NCBI RefSeq assembly: GCF_007858535.1
Contig: NZ_CP040174.1
Coordinates: 1-64,000, forward strand
Direction: 5' to 3'
From: Arthrobacter sp. UKPF54-2
GTDB taxonomy: Bacteria; Actinomycetota; Actinomycetes; Actinomycetales; Micrococcaceae
Length of the DNA stretch: 64,000 nucleotides
Shown here in pieces: positions 25,508-34,532 of the stretch; position 1 is the first letter of the stretch, and each line of letters begins with the position of its first letter. Below the pieces are notes generated by a model that had not been told where the DNA came from, made no database searches, and saw only the letters and a program-made list of their open reading frames with translations. The translations under genes were made by a program, and so were the position numbers.

Positions 25508-26404
25508 CTAGCCCTTGAGCAGCCGGCGCAGGAGGAAGACAAAGGTGGCAGTTGACGCGGCCAGGGCGGCCAGCGGTTTCCAGCGCTTGCCGAGCTCGGC
25601 CGCGGCTTTGGAGCCGCCGGTTGCGGCGGAACCGCCGGCCGTCTTCGGCGCGGCCGCCGCGTCTGCGTGGTTGCGGAAGGCGGCGATCCGGTCGTCCACC
25701 AGGTCCTTGCCGTCCTCGAGCCGGTGCGCGGTGGCGGCGAGCAGGGCCTGGGCCTGGGTCTTGACGTCGAGTTCCTCGCCGAGTTCGTCGCGGACCCCGG
25801 TGAGGTGGCGGCGGCGTTGGTCGAGGCGGCGGCGCAGATCGGCCTCGGTGGGGGCGGGGCCGAGGTCGGGCTGCTCGGCGGCCTTCTTCGCTTCCTTCTC
25901 TGCCTTGGCCTTGGCGGCGGCCTCTTCCTTGGCGGCCTTGGCAGCCTTGGCCTGCGGGGACTTGGGGTCCAGGACGGCGGCGTCGAAGGAGGAGCCTTCC
26001 TTCGCGATGCCGAGATCGTACTTGAGGCCGCGGATCGTTTCTTCCGGCATCAGCGGCATGGCCTTCTTGAACCGGCCGTAGCCGATCAGGCCCACAATCA
26101 GCGCAATCACGAGGAAGGCGGCGCAGACCAGGAGGGCGGCGAGCCAGGCCGGCATGATGGTGGCCAGCCCCATGATGGCGGCCACGATGAGGCCGATGAC
26201 CAGGAAGGCGACAAAGACCAGGGCGACGGCGAAGAAGGCGGCGGCGACGCCGAGCTGGATGCCCTTGCGCTTCAGCTCGACCTTGGCGAAGGCAATTTCA
26301 TCGTTGAGCTGCCGGGGTGCGAGCTTGAAGATCAGTTTCAGGGTCTTGGGCAGCGCCGAAAGGCGCAGCCCTCCGTTTGTCCTGCCGGTGTGCCGTCCGC
26401 TCAT
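25508..26404 (-). CDS. Holin-X-type membrane protein with DUF3618 region
   Basis: 298-residue protein. The N-terminal part matches the actinobacterial Phage_holin_3_6 family: LNDEIAFAKVELKRKGIQLG then two adjacent membrane helices (about 57-80 and 88-110). A Lys/Ala-rich linker (AAKAAKEEAAAKAKAEKE) leads to a DUF3618-like stretch (TEADLRRRLDQRRRHLTGVR DELGEEL, broken here) and a last hydrophobic helix near the C-terminus. Despite the family name there are no phage genes nearby; such proteins are common chromosomal genes of unknown function. I chose the ATG at 26404, which has GAGGCGG upstream; the frame is open to 26476. Confidence 0.75.
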   Translation of the reverse strand: MSGRHTGRTNGGLRLSALPKTLKLIFKLAPRQLNDEIAFAKVELKRKGIQLGVAAAFFAVALVFVAFLVIGLIVAAIMGLATIMPAWLAALLVCAAFLVIALIVGLIGYGRFKKAMPLMPEETIRGLKYDLGIAKEGSSFDAAVLDPKSPQAKAAKAAKEEAAAKAKAEKEAKKAAEQPDLGPAPTEADLRRRLDQRRRHLTGVRDELGEELDVKTQAQALLAATAHRLEDGKDLVDDRIAAFRNHADAAAAPKTAGGSAATGGSKAAAELGKRWKPLAALAASTATFVFLLRRLLKG

Positions 26405-26530
26405 CTGTGCCGCCTCACTGGTTCCATCTACGATTGCGCTGGATTGCCGGGCCTGCGCGGCCTCACGCATCCCCAAGTGTCAAAACTATCATTCAGGGTA
26501 CGGACGGCGGCGCGGCGGGCCGCGCGGGCC

Positions 26531-26536
26531 TAGGAT
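26531..26536 (+). promoter_or_regulatory. -10 box TAGGAT for a leaderless MFS gene
   Basis: TAGGAT is followed by 8 bases and the GTG at 26545. No Shine-Dalgarno sequence lies between, so a leaderless mRNA is likely. No clear -35 box. Confidence 0.45.
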
Positions 26537-26544
26537 TGGCTCCT

Positions 26545-27768
26545 GTGCATACACCCAGCAATCCCGGGGACTCCCTCAGCCGCCGCCGCAAGCTCCTCTA
26601 TATCCTGATGCTGGGCGCCCTGACGGCCCTTGGTCCGTTCACGGTGGACCTTTACCTGCCGGCGTTCCCGGCCCTGGAGGCGAGCCTGGGGGTGACCGAG
26701 GCCGCGGTGCAGCTGACGCTGACCGGCACGACGGTCGGCTTCGCCTTGGGCCAGCTGGTGGTGGGTCCACTCAGTGACAAGTTCGGGCGCCGCCTTCCGC
26801 TGATCCTGGCCACCGCCGTGCACATCGGGGCGTCCCTCGGCGCCGCCCTGTCCACGGACATCGCCACGCTGGGCCTGTTCCGGGTGCTGATGGGCATCGG
26901 CGCGGCCGGCGGCGGCGTGGTGGCGATGGCGATGGTGCGGGACCTGTTCAGCGGCTACGCGATGGTGCGGATGTTCTCGCGGATGGCGCTCGTCAACGGC
27001 CTGGCCCCGATCCTGGCACCGGTGATCGGGTCGCAGCTGCTGCTGCTGATGCCGTGGCCGGGGATCTTCTTTTTCCTTGCCGGCTACGGGAGCTGCGTGA
27101 TCATCGCCGCCCTCTTCGTGGTGCGCGAGACCCTCCCCCGGGAAATGCGCGGCACCACCGGGCTGACGGCGCGCCAGCGCTACGGCGTCCTGTTCGCCGA
27201 CCGGATCTTCGTGGGCCTGCTGCTGCTGGGCGGGATGAACTTCGGCGGCCTCTTCACGTACCTCTCGGCCTCGCCGTTCCTGTTCCAGGATGTCTACGGC
27301 TTCTCGCCGCAGCAGTACGGCCTGCTGTTCGGGGTCAACTCGCTGGGTATCGTGGCGGGCGTGCAGACCAGCTCCCGGCTGATCAAGCGCGTCCCGCCGC
27401 AGTGGATCCTGGCCTGCTCGACGGCGTGGATGTTCCTGATGGCCCTGCTGATTGTGGCGTTCGACCAGCTGGGCTTCGGGCTGTGGGGCGTGATGGTGCC
27501 GCTCTGGTTCTACATCCTGGGCGCCGGGTTCACCTTCCCGTGCGTTCAGGTGCTGGCCCTGGCCAAGCACGGGGCGCAGGCCGGGACCGCCGCCTCCCTG
27601 CTGGGTGCGGCGACGTTCCTGATGGCCGGCATCATCTCCCCCGTGGTCGGCTGGTTGGGCCTCGGCTCCGCAACGCCGATGGGCGCGGTCCAGGCCGGCT
27701 GCATCCTGCTGGCCGCCGCGGCCCTGTGGCTCATCGTCCGGCCCCGGACCGTGCCGTCCATCCACTGA
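26545..27768 (+). CDS. Bcr/CflA-type MFS multidrug exporter
   Basis: 407-residue, 12-helix major facilitator. Helix 1 reads YILMLGALTALGPFTVDLYL with PAFPALEASLG, typical of the Bcr/CflA drug-export branch (DHA1). The MFS loop motif is GPLSDKFGRRLPL. The GTG at 26545 is chosen because the protein then starts with a short hydrophilic tail followed by helix 1; the frame runs further upstream over the divergent holin-like gene. The substrate is unknown; chloramphenicol/bicyclomycin or other small toxic molecules are exported by relatives. Confidence 0.85.
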   Translation: MHTPSNPGDSLSRRRKLLYILMLGALTALGPFTVDLYLPAFPALEASLGVTEAAVQLTLTGTTVGFALGQLVVGPLSDKFGRRLPLILATAVHIGASLGAALSTDIATLGLFRVLMGIGAAGGGVVAMAMVRDLFSGYAMVRMFSRMALVNGLAPILAPVIGSQLLLLMPWPGIFFFLAGYGSCVIIAALFVVRETLPREMRGTTGLTARQRYGVLFADRIFVGLLLLGGMNFGGLFTYLSASPFLFQDVYGFSPQQYGLLFGVNSLGIVAGVQTSSRLIKRVPPQWILACSTAWMFLMALLIVAFDQLGFGLWGVMVPLWFYILGAGFTFPCVQVLALAKHGAQAGTAASLLGAATFLMAGIISPVVGWLGLGSATPMGAVQAGCILLAAAALWLIVRPRTVPSIH

Positions 27769-27792
27769 CCCCGGCAGGTTCCACCGCCGGGG
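27769..27792. terminator. Weak hairpin between the MFS gene and creC
   Basis: CCCCGGC and GCCGGGG arms (7 bases) around 10 bases in the 40-bp gap between convergent genes. No T run. Confidence 0.35.
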
Positions 27793-27808
27793 CCGGACCC
27801 GCAACGGG

Positions 27809-29329
27809 CTAAGGCTTGCGGTGGATGGACTTGTAGCTCAGATAAGCGGTCAGGCCCTCGACTCCATACTCCGTGCCCAAGCCGGAGTCGTGCCGGCCGC
27901 CGAAGGGCGCGGCGTGGTTGGAGGCAAAGAAGTTGATGCCCACCGAGCCGGTATCCATCCGGTCCGCGACGGCCAGCGCCGCCTCCGGATCCTGCCCGAA
28001 CACCAGCCCGCCGAGGCCGAACTCCGTGTTGTTGGCCAGTTCAATGGCTTCCTCAACGCTGCCGCCGGCGTCGTCGTATTTCAGGATGCAGATCACCGGG
28101 CCGAAGATCTCCTCCCGGGAAATCCGCATCTGCGGGGTGACGTCGGCGAACACTGTGGGTTCCACGAAGTAGCCGCCCTCCAGTCCGCCGCCCAGGGCGG
28201 CCGCCCGGCCCCCGGTGGTGGCACGGGCGCCCTCGGCCAGCCCCGATTCAACGTATTCCAGCACAGTCCGGTACTGGGATTCCGTGGCGCAGGGCCCAAA
28301 GACCGTGTCCGGGTCCAGCGGGTCGCCCTGCTTGCCTGCCGCGATGGTCCGGGTGACCATGTCCACCACTTCCTCGTACCGGCTGGCGGGGGCCAGGATG
28401 CGGGTGGAGATGTAGCAGGTCTGGCCGGTGTTGCGCATGGAGGAGCGGATCAGGACTTTGGACATGGCGTCCAGGTCCGCGTCGGGCAGGACGATCGCGC
28501 TGGATTTCCCGCCAAGTTCCAAGGTGACGGGGCGCAGCAGTTCGCCGCAGGCAGCCGCGATCTTCCGGCCCACGGGGGTTGAGCCGGTGAACGCGACCTT
28601 GTCCACGCCCGGGTGCTTCACCAGCGCATCTCCCAGCCGGCCTGACCCGGTGACGAGGTTAACGACGCCGGCCGGAACGCCGGCGGCGGCCACCGCCTCG
28701 ATGATCACCCGCAGCGACAGCGGCGTGGGCGACGCCGGTTTGATGACCACGGTGCAGCCGGCCAGCAGCGCGGGGGCGAGCTTGATGACCACGAGGTTGA
28801 TCGGGAAGTTCCAGGGCGCGATCAGCGCGCACACGCCGATCGGTTCACGCCGGACCACGGATTCGCCGCCGCCCTTGGGGAAAGCCCGCACGTCCTCGCG
28901 CTCGAGGTAGTCGGCCAAAGTGGCGAAGTAGCGGAAAATGCCGGCGGCGTTGGCGGCAGCCCCGCCGGATTCGGCCACCGGCGAGCCGTTCTCGCGGGTG
29001 TTGGTCAGCGACAGTTCCCCGGCGCGTTTCTCGACTTCCTCGGCGATGCGCAGCAGATAGGCGGCCCGCTCGGACGGCGCCAGCCGCGGCCACGCGCCGA
29101 CGTCGAAGGCCGCGCGGGCGGAGGCGACGGCGGCGTCGACGTCGTCGAGGGTTCCGTCCGGGACGGAGCCCCAGACTTCGCCGGTGGCGGGGTCGGTGAC
29201 CGGGTTGCGGCCGGTTCCGCGCGCCGGGATCCAGGCGCCGTCGACGAAGATGTCGTCCACGTGCGTGTACGGCAGGCTCAGCGCGGCCCGCGCTGCGAGG
29301 GCGGCGGCGTCGTGTGTGGCGGCAGTCAC
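27809..29329 (-). CDS. creC: Aldehyde dehydrogenase, 4-hydroxybenzaldehyde-type (CreC)
   Basis: NAD(P)-dependent aldehyde dehydrogenase, 506 residues. Conserved elements: CALIAPWNFPINLVVIKLAP (Rossmann region), VTLELGGKSSAIVLPDADLD with the general-base glutamate, and NTGQTCYISTRI with the catalytic cysteine. In the cre pathway it oxidises 4-hydroxybenzaldehyde to 4-hydroxybenzoate. The GTG at 29329 overlaps the creD stop by 4 bases (GTGA); the frame is open further upstream only as read-through over creD. It is the last gene of the cre operon in this window. Substrate is assigned from gene order, since aldehyde dehydrogenases are promiscuous. Confidence 0.85.
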   Translation of the reverse strand: MTAATHDAAALAARAALSLPYTHVDDIFVDGAWIPARGTGRNPVTDPATGEVWGSVPDGTLDDVDAAVASARAAFDVGAWPRLAPSERAAYLLRIAEEVEKRAGELSLTNTRENGSPVAESGGAAANAAGIFRYFATLADYLEREDVRAFPKGGGESVVRREPIGVCALIAPWNFPINLVVIKLAPALLAGCTVVIKPASPTPLSLRVIIEAVAAAGVPAGVVNLVTGSGRLGDALVKHPGVDKVAFTGSTPVGRKIAAACGELLRPVTLELGGKSSAIVLPDADLDAMSKVLIRSSMRNTGQTCYISTRILAPASRYEEVVDMVTRTIAAGKQGDPLDPDTVFGPCATESQYRTVLEYVESGLAEGARATTGGRAAALGGGLEGGYFVEPTVFADVTPQMRISREEIFGPVICILKYDDAGGSVEEAIELANNTEFGLGGLVFGQDPEAALAVADRMDTGSVGINFFASNHAAPFGGRHDSGLGTEYGVEGLTAYLSYKSIHRKP

Positions 29330-30099
29330 CGGATCACCGCGGTCTTCAGCAGGGCAGTGGAACGGTTCAGGTCCGCCGCGGCCATGTCGTGGGCGGCCTG
29401 GGTGATGAGCTCGGGAACGATTTCCGTGGCCAGCCGGTCGGTGTACGTGGCCGGGTCCATCCCGAACCAGGAGGAAGCCAATGCGATCCCGGCCTGGTCG
29501 AAGCGCCACAGCCGGTCGGCGTCGCGCATCAACGCGTCTTCGAGGGAGTGCGCCTCCGGGCGGGTGTCGTGGCCGTCGATGATGGCGCAGATCCGCTCGA
29601 TGAAGTCCGCGTCGTAGCCCAGGTCCGGCAGCACCCGGCGGGCGACGTCGCAGCCTTGCTTTTCGTGTTCGTAGCGGATGGCGGCCTTGCGCCAGTCCCC
29701 CGCGAAGCCCTCGGAGATGATCCGGGATTCGTCCACGTGGGCCCAGCCGGTGTCGTGCAGCAGGGTGGCGACCCGGACCAGTTCGGCGTCGGCGTCGGGG
29801 TAGGCGCGGCACAGCCGCTCGGCGAAGGCGAGCGAGATCGGCAGGTGGATGTCGTTGCCGCGGGTGCGGGTCTCGTGCACCACGGCCCGCCAGAGTCCGT
29901 CGAGTTCCGCGAGCGCCGCCGGGGTGGTGGCGATCGGGGCAGTGTCCACCGGTCCCGTCGCCGGGACGGGCCGGACCGGGTACGCGGCGGCGAAGCGCGC
30001 AGCCGCGGGATCAACAGTTGCGGAATCAGGGGCCTCGGGATGGTCGGATGCCGGGTTGGCAGGGCCGGCCTCGGCAACCGGGGTCTTGGGGGTGGTCAT
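29326..30099 (-). CDS. creD: HD-domain phosphohydrolase (CreD)
   Basis: 257-residue HD-superfamily metal-dependent phosphohydrolase. Metal ligands are visible as LLHDTGW (H115-D116), IIDGHDTRPEA (H177-D178) and MRDADRLWR (D193, D195). In the C. glutamicum cre pathway CreD removes the phosphate after the P450 has oxidised the alkyl group of the aryl phosphate. The N-terminal 60 residues are Pro/Ala-rich and probably disordered. Ribosome-binding site GAAGGAG 4 bases before the ATG at 30099. A homologous HD protein lies at 37883-38587 on the other side of the cluster; both share the IIDGHD-x-R-x-EA-x-S-x-EDA core. Confidence 0.85.
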   Translation of the reverse strand: MTTPKTPVAEAGPANPASDHPEAPDSATVDPAAARFAAAYPVRPVPATGPVDTAPIATTPAALAELDGLWRAVVHETRTRGNDIHLPISLAFAERLCRAYPDADAELVRVATLLHDTGWAHVDESRIISEGFAGDWRKAAIRYEHEKQGCDVARRVLPDLGYDADFIERICAIIDGHDTRPEAHSLEDALMRDADRLWRFDQAGIALASSWFGMDPATYTDRLATEIVPELITQAAHDMAAADLNRSTALLKTAVIR

Positions 30100-30140
30100 G
30101 GTGCTCCTTCGGGTGGGGCCGACTGACAGTTTGAGTGCAG

Positions 30141-31457
30141 TTAGCTGTCCGTGGTGATCGTCTTGAGGGGTGTGGCCGGGTCCCCGGCGGCGTCGGCCGG
30201 GATGTTCTGGCCCTTGGCCAGCGCGTTTTTGACCGCCATGAAGTCGAGCGGGGCGTTGACGCAGTCCGCGGCGATGACCTGGCCCTTGCGGTAGTAGAGG
30301 ACGCTGAATTTCCCGCGGTCCTCGTCCCGCCGCAGGACGGTCTGGTCGTAGCCGTTGCAGAGACCGGCGATCTGGAGTTTGAGGTCGGCCTGGTTGGACC
30401 AGAACCACGGGATGCCGGCGTATTCCTCGCGCCGGCCGGTGAGCGAGTAGGCCGCCACCTTGGCGTGTTCGATCGCGTTGTTGACGCTTTCGAGTCGGAT
30501 CCGCTCCCCCGGTTCCGAGCCGGGCACGGGGTTGGGCATGTTGGCGCAGTCGCCGATCGCCACCGTGGTGCCGTCCGAGGCCAGCGCGAAACGGTCCACG
30601 ACGATTCCGTTGTCCACCGCGAGGCCGAGCTGTTCGGCCAGTTGGGTATTGGGGACGACGCCGATCCCGACCAGCACGATCTGTGCCGGCAGCACGGTGC
30701 CGTCCTGGAGTTCGACGCCGGCGACAGCAGCGCCGTCGTCGGAAGTGAAGCGTTTGGCGCTGGTGTTGAGCCGGATGTCCAGGCCCCGGCTCCGGTGGGC
30801 CTGGAGGAAGTACTCGGCTGTCTCCTCGCCGACGGCGCGGCCCACCAGCCGCGGGCCGAATTCCAGCACCGTGACGTTTTTCCCCATCTTCTGCAGGCTC
30901 GACGCGGCTTCGAGGCCGATGAACCCGCCGCCGATCACCACCACGTCCTGCGCGTCCCCCACCCGGGCCTTGAGGGCCAGGGCGTCGTCGGCGTTGCGGA
31001 GGTACAGCACCCCCTCGAGGTCCCCGCCGTCGATCTCCAGTTTCCTGGCGCGGGCGCCGACCGTGAGGGCTAGCCGTTTGAAGGGGAACTGCTTCCCGGA
31101 CGCGGAGTGCGCCACTCCCGAACCGTCCGGGTCCTTGTCGATCCGGACGATGTATTCGCCCTTGACCAGCTCCACGTTGTGCTCGGCCCAGTATTCATTG
31201 GAGCGGAAAATCAGGGATTCGCTCTCCACCGCGCCCTGCAGGAACTCCTTGGACAGGGCCGGGCGCTGGTAGGGCCGGTGGTCCTCGTCCCCGAGCAGGG
31301 TGATGTGCTCATCGAAGCCGAGGGCCCGGAGGGACACCGCGAGCTGGACGCCGGACTGGCTGGCGCCAATGATCAGCAGGCCGGTGCGGGTGGGGCTCTC
31401 GGCGTGCGGTCCTGGGCCGGCGGACGTCTGCTCCGCCGCGGCAGCATGGGCGGCCAT
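30141..31457 (-). CDS. creE: FAD-dependent ferredoxin reductase (CreE)
   Basis: Passes electrons from NAD(P)H to the CreF ferredoxin for the P450. 438 residues, glutathione-reductase-like fold. FAD-binding GASQSG near the N-terminus, NAD-binding VVVIGGGFIGLEAASSLQKM in the middle, and the second FAD motif VAIGDCANMPNP. It matches putidaredoxin-reductase-type enzymes. The first 25 residues are Ala/Gly-rich and may not be conserved. Located 2 bases downstream of creF and 41 bases upstream of creD. Confidence 0.9.
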   Translation of the reverse strand: MAAHAAAAEQTSAGPGPHAESPTRTGLLIIGASQSGVQLAVSLRALGFDEHITLLGDEDHRPYQRPALSKEFLQGAVESESLIFRSNEYWAEHNVELVKGEYIVRIDKDPDGSGVAHSASGKQFPFKRLALTVGARARKLEIDGGDLEGVLYLRNADDALALKARVGDAQDVVVIGGGFIGLEAASSLQKMGKNVTVLEFGPRLVGRAVGEETAEYFLQAHRSRGLDIRLNTSAKRFTSDDGAAVAGVELQDGTVLPAQIVLVGIGVVPNTQLAEQLGLAVDNGIVVDRFALASDGTTVAIGDCANMPNPVPGSEPGERIRLESVNNAIEHAKVAAYSLTGRREEYAGIPWFWSNQADLKLQIAGLCNGYDQTVLRRDEDRGKFSVLYYRKGQVIAADCVNAPLDFMAVKNALAKGQNIPADAAGDPATPLKTITTDS

Positions 31458-31459
31458 GG

Positions 31460-31780
31460 CTACACCTGCGTTTCCGGGGTGGTGACGAACAGTTCGAGCT
31501 CGTCCGTCAGGCGGAGCTGGCAGGAGAGCCGGGAGTTGTCCTCGCGGTCCACGGCGGTGCCGTAGAGCATCTCATCCTCCATGTCCTCCATCGGCGGGAG
31601 CTGCGGGAGGCAGTCCTCGCGGACGAACACGTGGCAGGTGGCGCAGGACAGCGAGCCGCCGCATTCGGCGACGATGCCGGGCACGCCGTTGCGGACCGCG
31701 GTCTCCATGACGGAGTCGCCGGCGTTGCCCTGAACGTCGCGGACAGCGCCTTCGGCGTCGGTGAAATGAACGGTTGGCAT
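31460..31780 (-). CDS. creF: [2Fe-2S] ferredoxin, adrenodoxin/putidaredoxin type (CreF)
   Basis: 106-residue electron carrier. The four cluster ligands are C40, C46, C49 and C87 in ECGGSLSCATCHVFV and LSCQLRLTDELE, the spacing of P450-associated adrenodoxin-type ferredoxins. The region EDMEDEMLYGTAVDREDNSR is the usual acidic interaction surface. Strong ribosome-binding site (AAGGAG before ATG at 31780). Sits between the reductase and the dehydrogenase, forming a three-component CreJ-F-E oxygenase with the P450. Confidence 0.93.
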   Translation of the reverse strand: MPTVHFTDAEGAVRDVQGNAGDSVMETAVRNGVPGIVAECGGSLSCATCHVFVREDCLPQLPPMEDMEDEMLYGTAVDREDNSRLSCQLRLTDELELFVTTPETQV

Positions 31781-31826
31781 AGGAACTCCTTGGATAAATC
31801 GGTACGTAGGGCGGTGGCGGAGGCGG

Positions 31827-32600
31827 TCAGATGAACTGGCGGCCGCCGTCAACCACCATGGTCTGGCCCGTGTAGTAGGAACTGTCCGGCCCGGACAGGA
31901 AGAGCGCCGCACCCACGATGTCCTCCGGCTGGCTGGCCCGCTTGATCGCGCCGCGGTCCACACCGTAGTTCTCGGCGTCCTCCATCAGCCCGTAGCTGGC
32001 TTCGGTAAGGGTAAAGCCGGGGGCGATCGCGTTGACCGTGATCCCCCGCCGGCCCAGTTCCTTGGCCATCACCCGGGTCAGGGCCACCACGCCGCCCTTG
32101 GAGGCGACATAGTGCAGCCACTGTTCCGAGCCGCTGAAGATGGTGGCGCTGGAGAGGTTGATGACGCGACCGCCTTCGCGCAGATACGGGCTCGCGGCCC
32201 GGGTGACCAGCCAGGGGCCCTTAAGGTTCACGTTCATGACGAGGTCCCATTCGGCCGGGTCGATGTCTTCGAACGGGCTGCGGGTCACCCCTGCGTACAC
32301 GGCGGCGTTGTTGACGACGACGTCGATGCTCCCGTTGCCGAACTCCGCGCAGCTCTTCGCCAGGGCCTCGGTGGAGTCGAGGCTGGTGACGTCCGCTTCG
32401 AAGGCGGCCGCTTCGGCACCGGCTTCGCGGACGAGCTTCGCTGTCTGCTCGGCGCCTTCGAGGTTGATGTCGGCAACCGCCACGCGGTAGCCGCGGCGGC
32501 CGAAGCCGAGCGCGAACGCCCGGCCCAGGCCGCCTGCGGCACCGGTGATCAGGACGGTACGGGCAGGCTGGCCCACGCCGTCCAACTGCGGATCAGACAT
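31827..32600 (-). CDS. creG: Short-chain dehydrogenase/reductase (CreG)
   Basis: 257-residue classical SDR. Cofactor-binding TGAAGGLGRAFA, an acidic residue after strand 2 (VADINLEG) indicating NAD preference, NNAAV, and the catalytic S...Y-x3-K as LSSATIF and YVASKGG. In the cre pathway this enzyme oxidises 4-hydroxybenzyl alcohol to the aldehyde. The start overlaps the creH stop by 8 bases. Exact substrate is inferred from the cluster. Confidence 0.87.
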   Translation of the reverse strand: MSDPQLDGVGQPARTVLITGAAGGLGRAFALGFGRRGYRVAVADINLEGAEQTAKLVREAGAEAAAFEADVTSLDSTEALAKSCAEFGNGSIDVVVNNAAVYAGVTRSPFEDIDPAEWDLVMNVNLKGPWLVTRAASPYLREGGRVINLSSATIFSGSEQWLHYVASKGGVVALTRVMAKELGRRGITVNAIAPGFTLTEASYGLMEDAENYGVDRGAIKRASQPEDIVGAALFLSGPDSSYYTGQTMVVDGGRQFI

Positions 32601-34467
32601 GGCTGTGGCTGTGACTATGGGCGCCCGGTCCGGCCACCAGCAGTTCGGGTTCGTCGTCGAGGATCTGGACGGTGCCCTTGGTGCCGTCCACCCGCAGCCG
32701 CTGGCCGGTTTTGATCGTGGTGGACCCGGAACCGGTCCCGGTGACGGCCGGCAGCCCGTATTCGCGGCACACGATGGCCGCGTGGCTCATCATGCCGCCG
32801 ATGTCGGTGACAGTGGCCTTGATCTTGCCGAAGATCGGTCCCCAGGACGGTGCCGTGACGGTGGCGACGAGGATCTCGCCCTGCTGGACCTCGGAGAGCT
32901 GATCCGCGTCGGTGACGACGCGTGCCAGGCCCTCGACGACGCCGGGTGAGGCTGCCATACCGCGCAGGCCGCCGCCCTCAACCTCTTCGCCCGCGCCCAG
33001 CCACTGCTGGACCTGCTCGGTGGTGATGCCCCAGAGCATCCGGGTGAAGGGTTCGGTGATGATCTCCGGCGGCGTGTTCAGCGCCGGCGCCGGCCGGGCG
33101 GTCTTGAGCGCGTCCACGATGCCGCGGCGGCGTTCGATCTCCGCCGGCCAGTAGTCCGGACCGATCGGTTTGGCGCCGACGCCCCACCCCGTCACGAGGT
33201 CGAACAGAGCGTCGCGGACCTCGTTGCGGCCCAGATAGAGCAGGTCGTCCGGTTCGGTCCAGAAACCCTCGGCCTGCATCATGCGGGACAGTTCACGGAT
33301 CTTGCGCCAGAAGACGCCCATGGTCCAGTGCTCGATGTAGAAGTTGTGGTTTTCCACGTACGGGTAGGCGGTGGCGGCGAGCCCGCGCTTGGCGTCGAAG
33401 AGCGCCTGGTTTTCGCCTTCGAGCAGCTCGCGGTATTCCTCGATGATGCGGTCACGCTCAGCGATCAGGGCCTCGACCGGGCGCATGATCTCCTGGCCGT
33501 CATCCACGCGGCGGATGTAGTCCGCGATGTAGCCCAGCGGGATTTCCTGGTGTTCGTTCCAGTACTTGTCGTGGCCGTAGAAGCCGTTGCCGACCGTGAA
33601 GTTGAACCACGGGTCCTTGGCGGCCTCGTACTGGGCCGTCCAGCGGTCCCCGCCCGGGGCGGCGGCGATGGCAGCGAGGGTGGCGTCGACGTCGTCGGTG
33701 TTGGAAAAGTGCGGCTGCAGGCGCAGTTCGACGGCGAGCTTGGCGAGCTGCTTGAGCTCGTCGTCCGGGCGGAAGAGTTCCATGTCCACGCCCTGCACCA
33801 TGGTGGCGATGGACTGGTCGGGGATGTTGGGAAACACCTGCTTGCAGAAGTTGAAGAAGTCCAGGTAGGCGATGTAGCCGAGGTTGAGGAACTCGAAGTG
33901 GTACTGCCAGTTCTGGTAGGCCAGCTGGATCAGCCGGTCGTAGCTGTCCAGCAGCTTCTCCGAGCCGTCCTTGCCCTTGCCGGAGAGGATGTCCTCCATC
34001 GGGACCATGTCCGGGAGCCGGGGAAAGGAGATGGTTTCCATTTCGTCGATGGTGCCCTTGACCTTGACGTGCCACTGCTTCAGGAGCTGTTCCCAGTTCT
34101 GGAAGTAGTGGCCCACGCGCTGTTCGAACAGAGAGACACGGGCGGCGATCTGGTCCTCCGGAACGGGAATGGGCGACATGTACAGGTAGCCGAGGTGCAC
34201 ACGGAATTCGATCCCGTTGGCGTTGGGGATCATCAGGTGCCGGGCGTTGTACTGGCCCAGGCACTTGACCGCGAACTCGCCGCCGATCGTCTCGAAGGGC
34301 TTGAACACGGTGGGCCAGTGCTGGCTGTCGCAGAACCAGAACTTGGCGTCTTCCTGCTCCTTGAGCTTGTCCTGGAAGACCAAATAGTACGGGTAGATCT
34401 TTTCCCAGCCCTCGGCTCCGGCGGGAACCGGCAGCTCGGAGGGCTTGGGGAAGGACTTCGGGGACAT
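32593..34467 (-). CDS. creH: Alkylphenol phosphotransferase subunit with PEP-utilising mobile domain (CreH)
   Basis: 624-residue subunit of the ATP-dependent aryl phosphate synthase. The C-terminal part (about 500-610) is a PEP-utiliser mobile (swivelling) domain: GMAASPGVVEGLARVVTDAD, then the phospho-histidine H562 in GGMMSHAAIVCREYGLPAV. The N-terminal 500 residues (rich in Trp, Tyr and Phe) resemble no common domain I can name, and presumably bind the phenol. It has no ATP-grasp domain, which is on the separate creI product, and no C-terminal PEP-binding barrel. It ends in HSHSHSHV, an unusual natural histidine-rich tail. SD AAAGG before the ATG at 34467; the frame is open upstream but would overlap creI. 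Confidence 0.83.
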   Translation of the reverse strand: MSPKSFPKPSELPVPAGAEGWEKIYPYYLVFQDKLKEQEDAKFWFCDSQHWPTVFKPFETIGGEFAVKCLGQYNARHLMIPNANGIEFRVHLGYLYMSPIPVPEDQIAARVSLFEQRVGHYFQNWEQLLKQWHVKVKGTIDEMETISFPRLPDMVPMEDILSGKGKDGSEKLLDSYDRLIQLAYQNWQYHFEFLNLGYIAYLDFFNFCKQVFPNIPDQSIATMVQGVDMELFRPDDELKQLAKLAVELRLQPHFSNTDDVDATLAAIAAAPGGDRWTAQYEAAKDPWFNFTVGNGFYGHDKYWNEHQEIPLGYIADYIRRVDDGQEIMRPVEALIAERDRIIEEYRELLEGENQALFDAKRGLAATAYPYVENHNFYIEHWTMGVFWRKIRELSRMMQAEGFWTEPDDLLYLGRNEVRDALFDLVTGWGVGAKPIGPDYWPAEIERRRGIVDALKTARPAPALNTPPEIITEPFTRMLWGITTEQVQQWLGAGEEVEGGGLRGMAASPGVVEGLARVVTDADQLSEVQQGEILVATVTAPSWGPIFGKIKATVTDIGGMMSHAAIVCREYGLPAVTGTGSGSTTIKTGQRLRVDGTKGTVQILDDEPELLVAGPGAHSHSHSHV

Positions 34468-34532
34468 GGCGGTCCTTTCAATTCGGGCTCGGCGTTGAGC
34501 CAGGGTGATGGAGCGGGTCAAATCTTGCTGGA

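Noticed and set aside
25508..26404. Prophage remnant (holin-like gene)
   Set aside because: No lysin, integrase or structural genes nearby; this holin-X/DUF3618 type is a common chromosomal actinobacterial gene.
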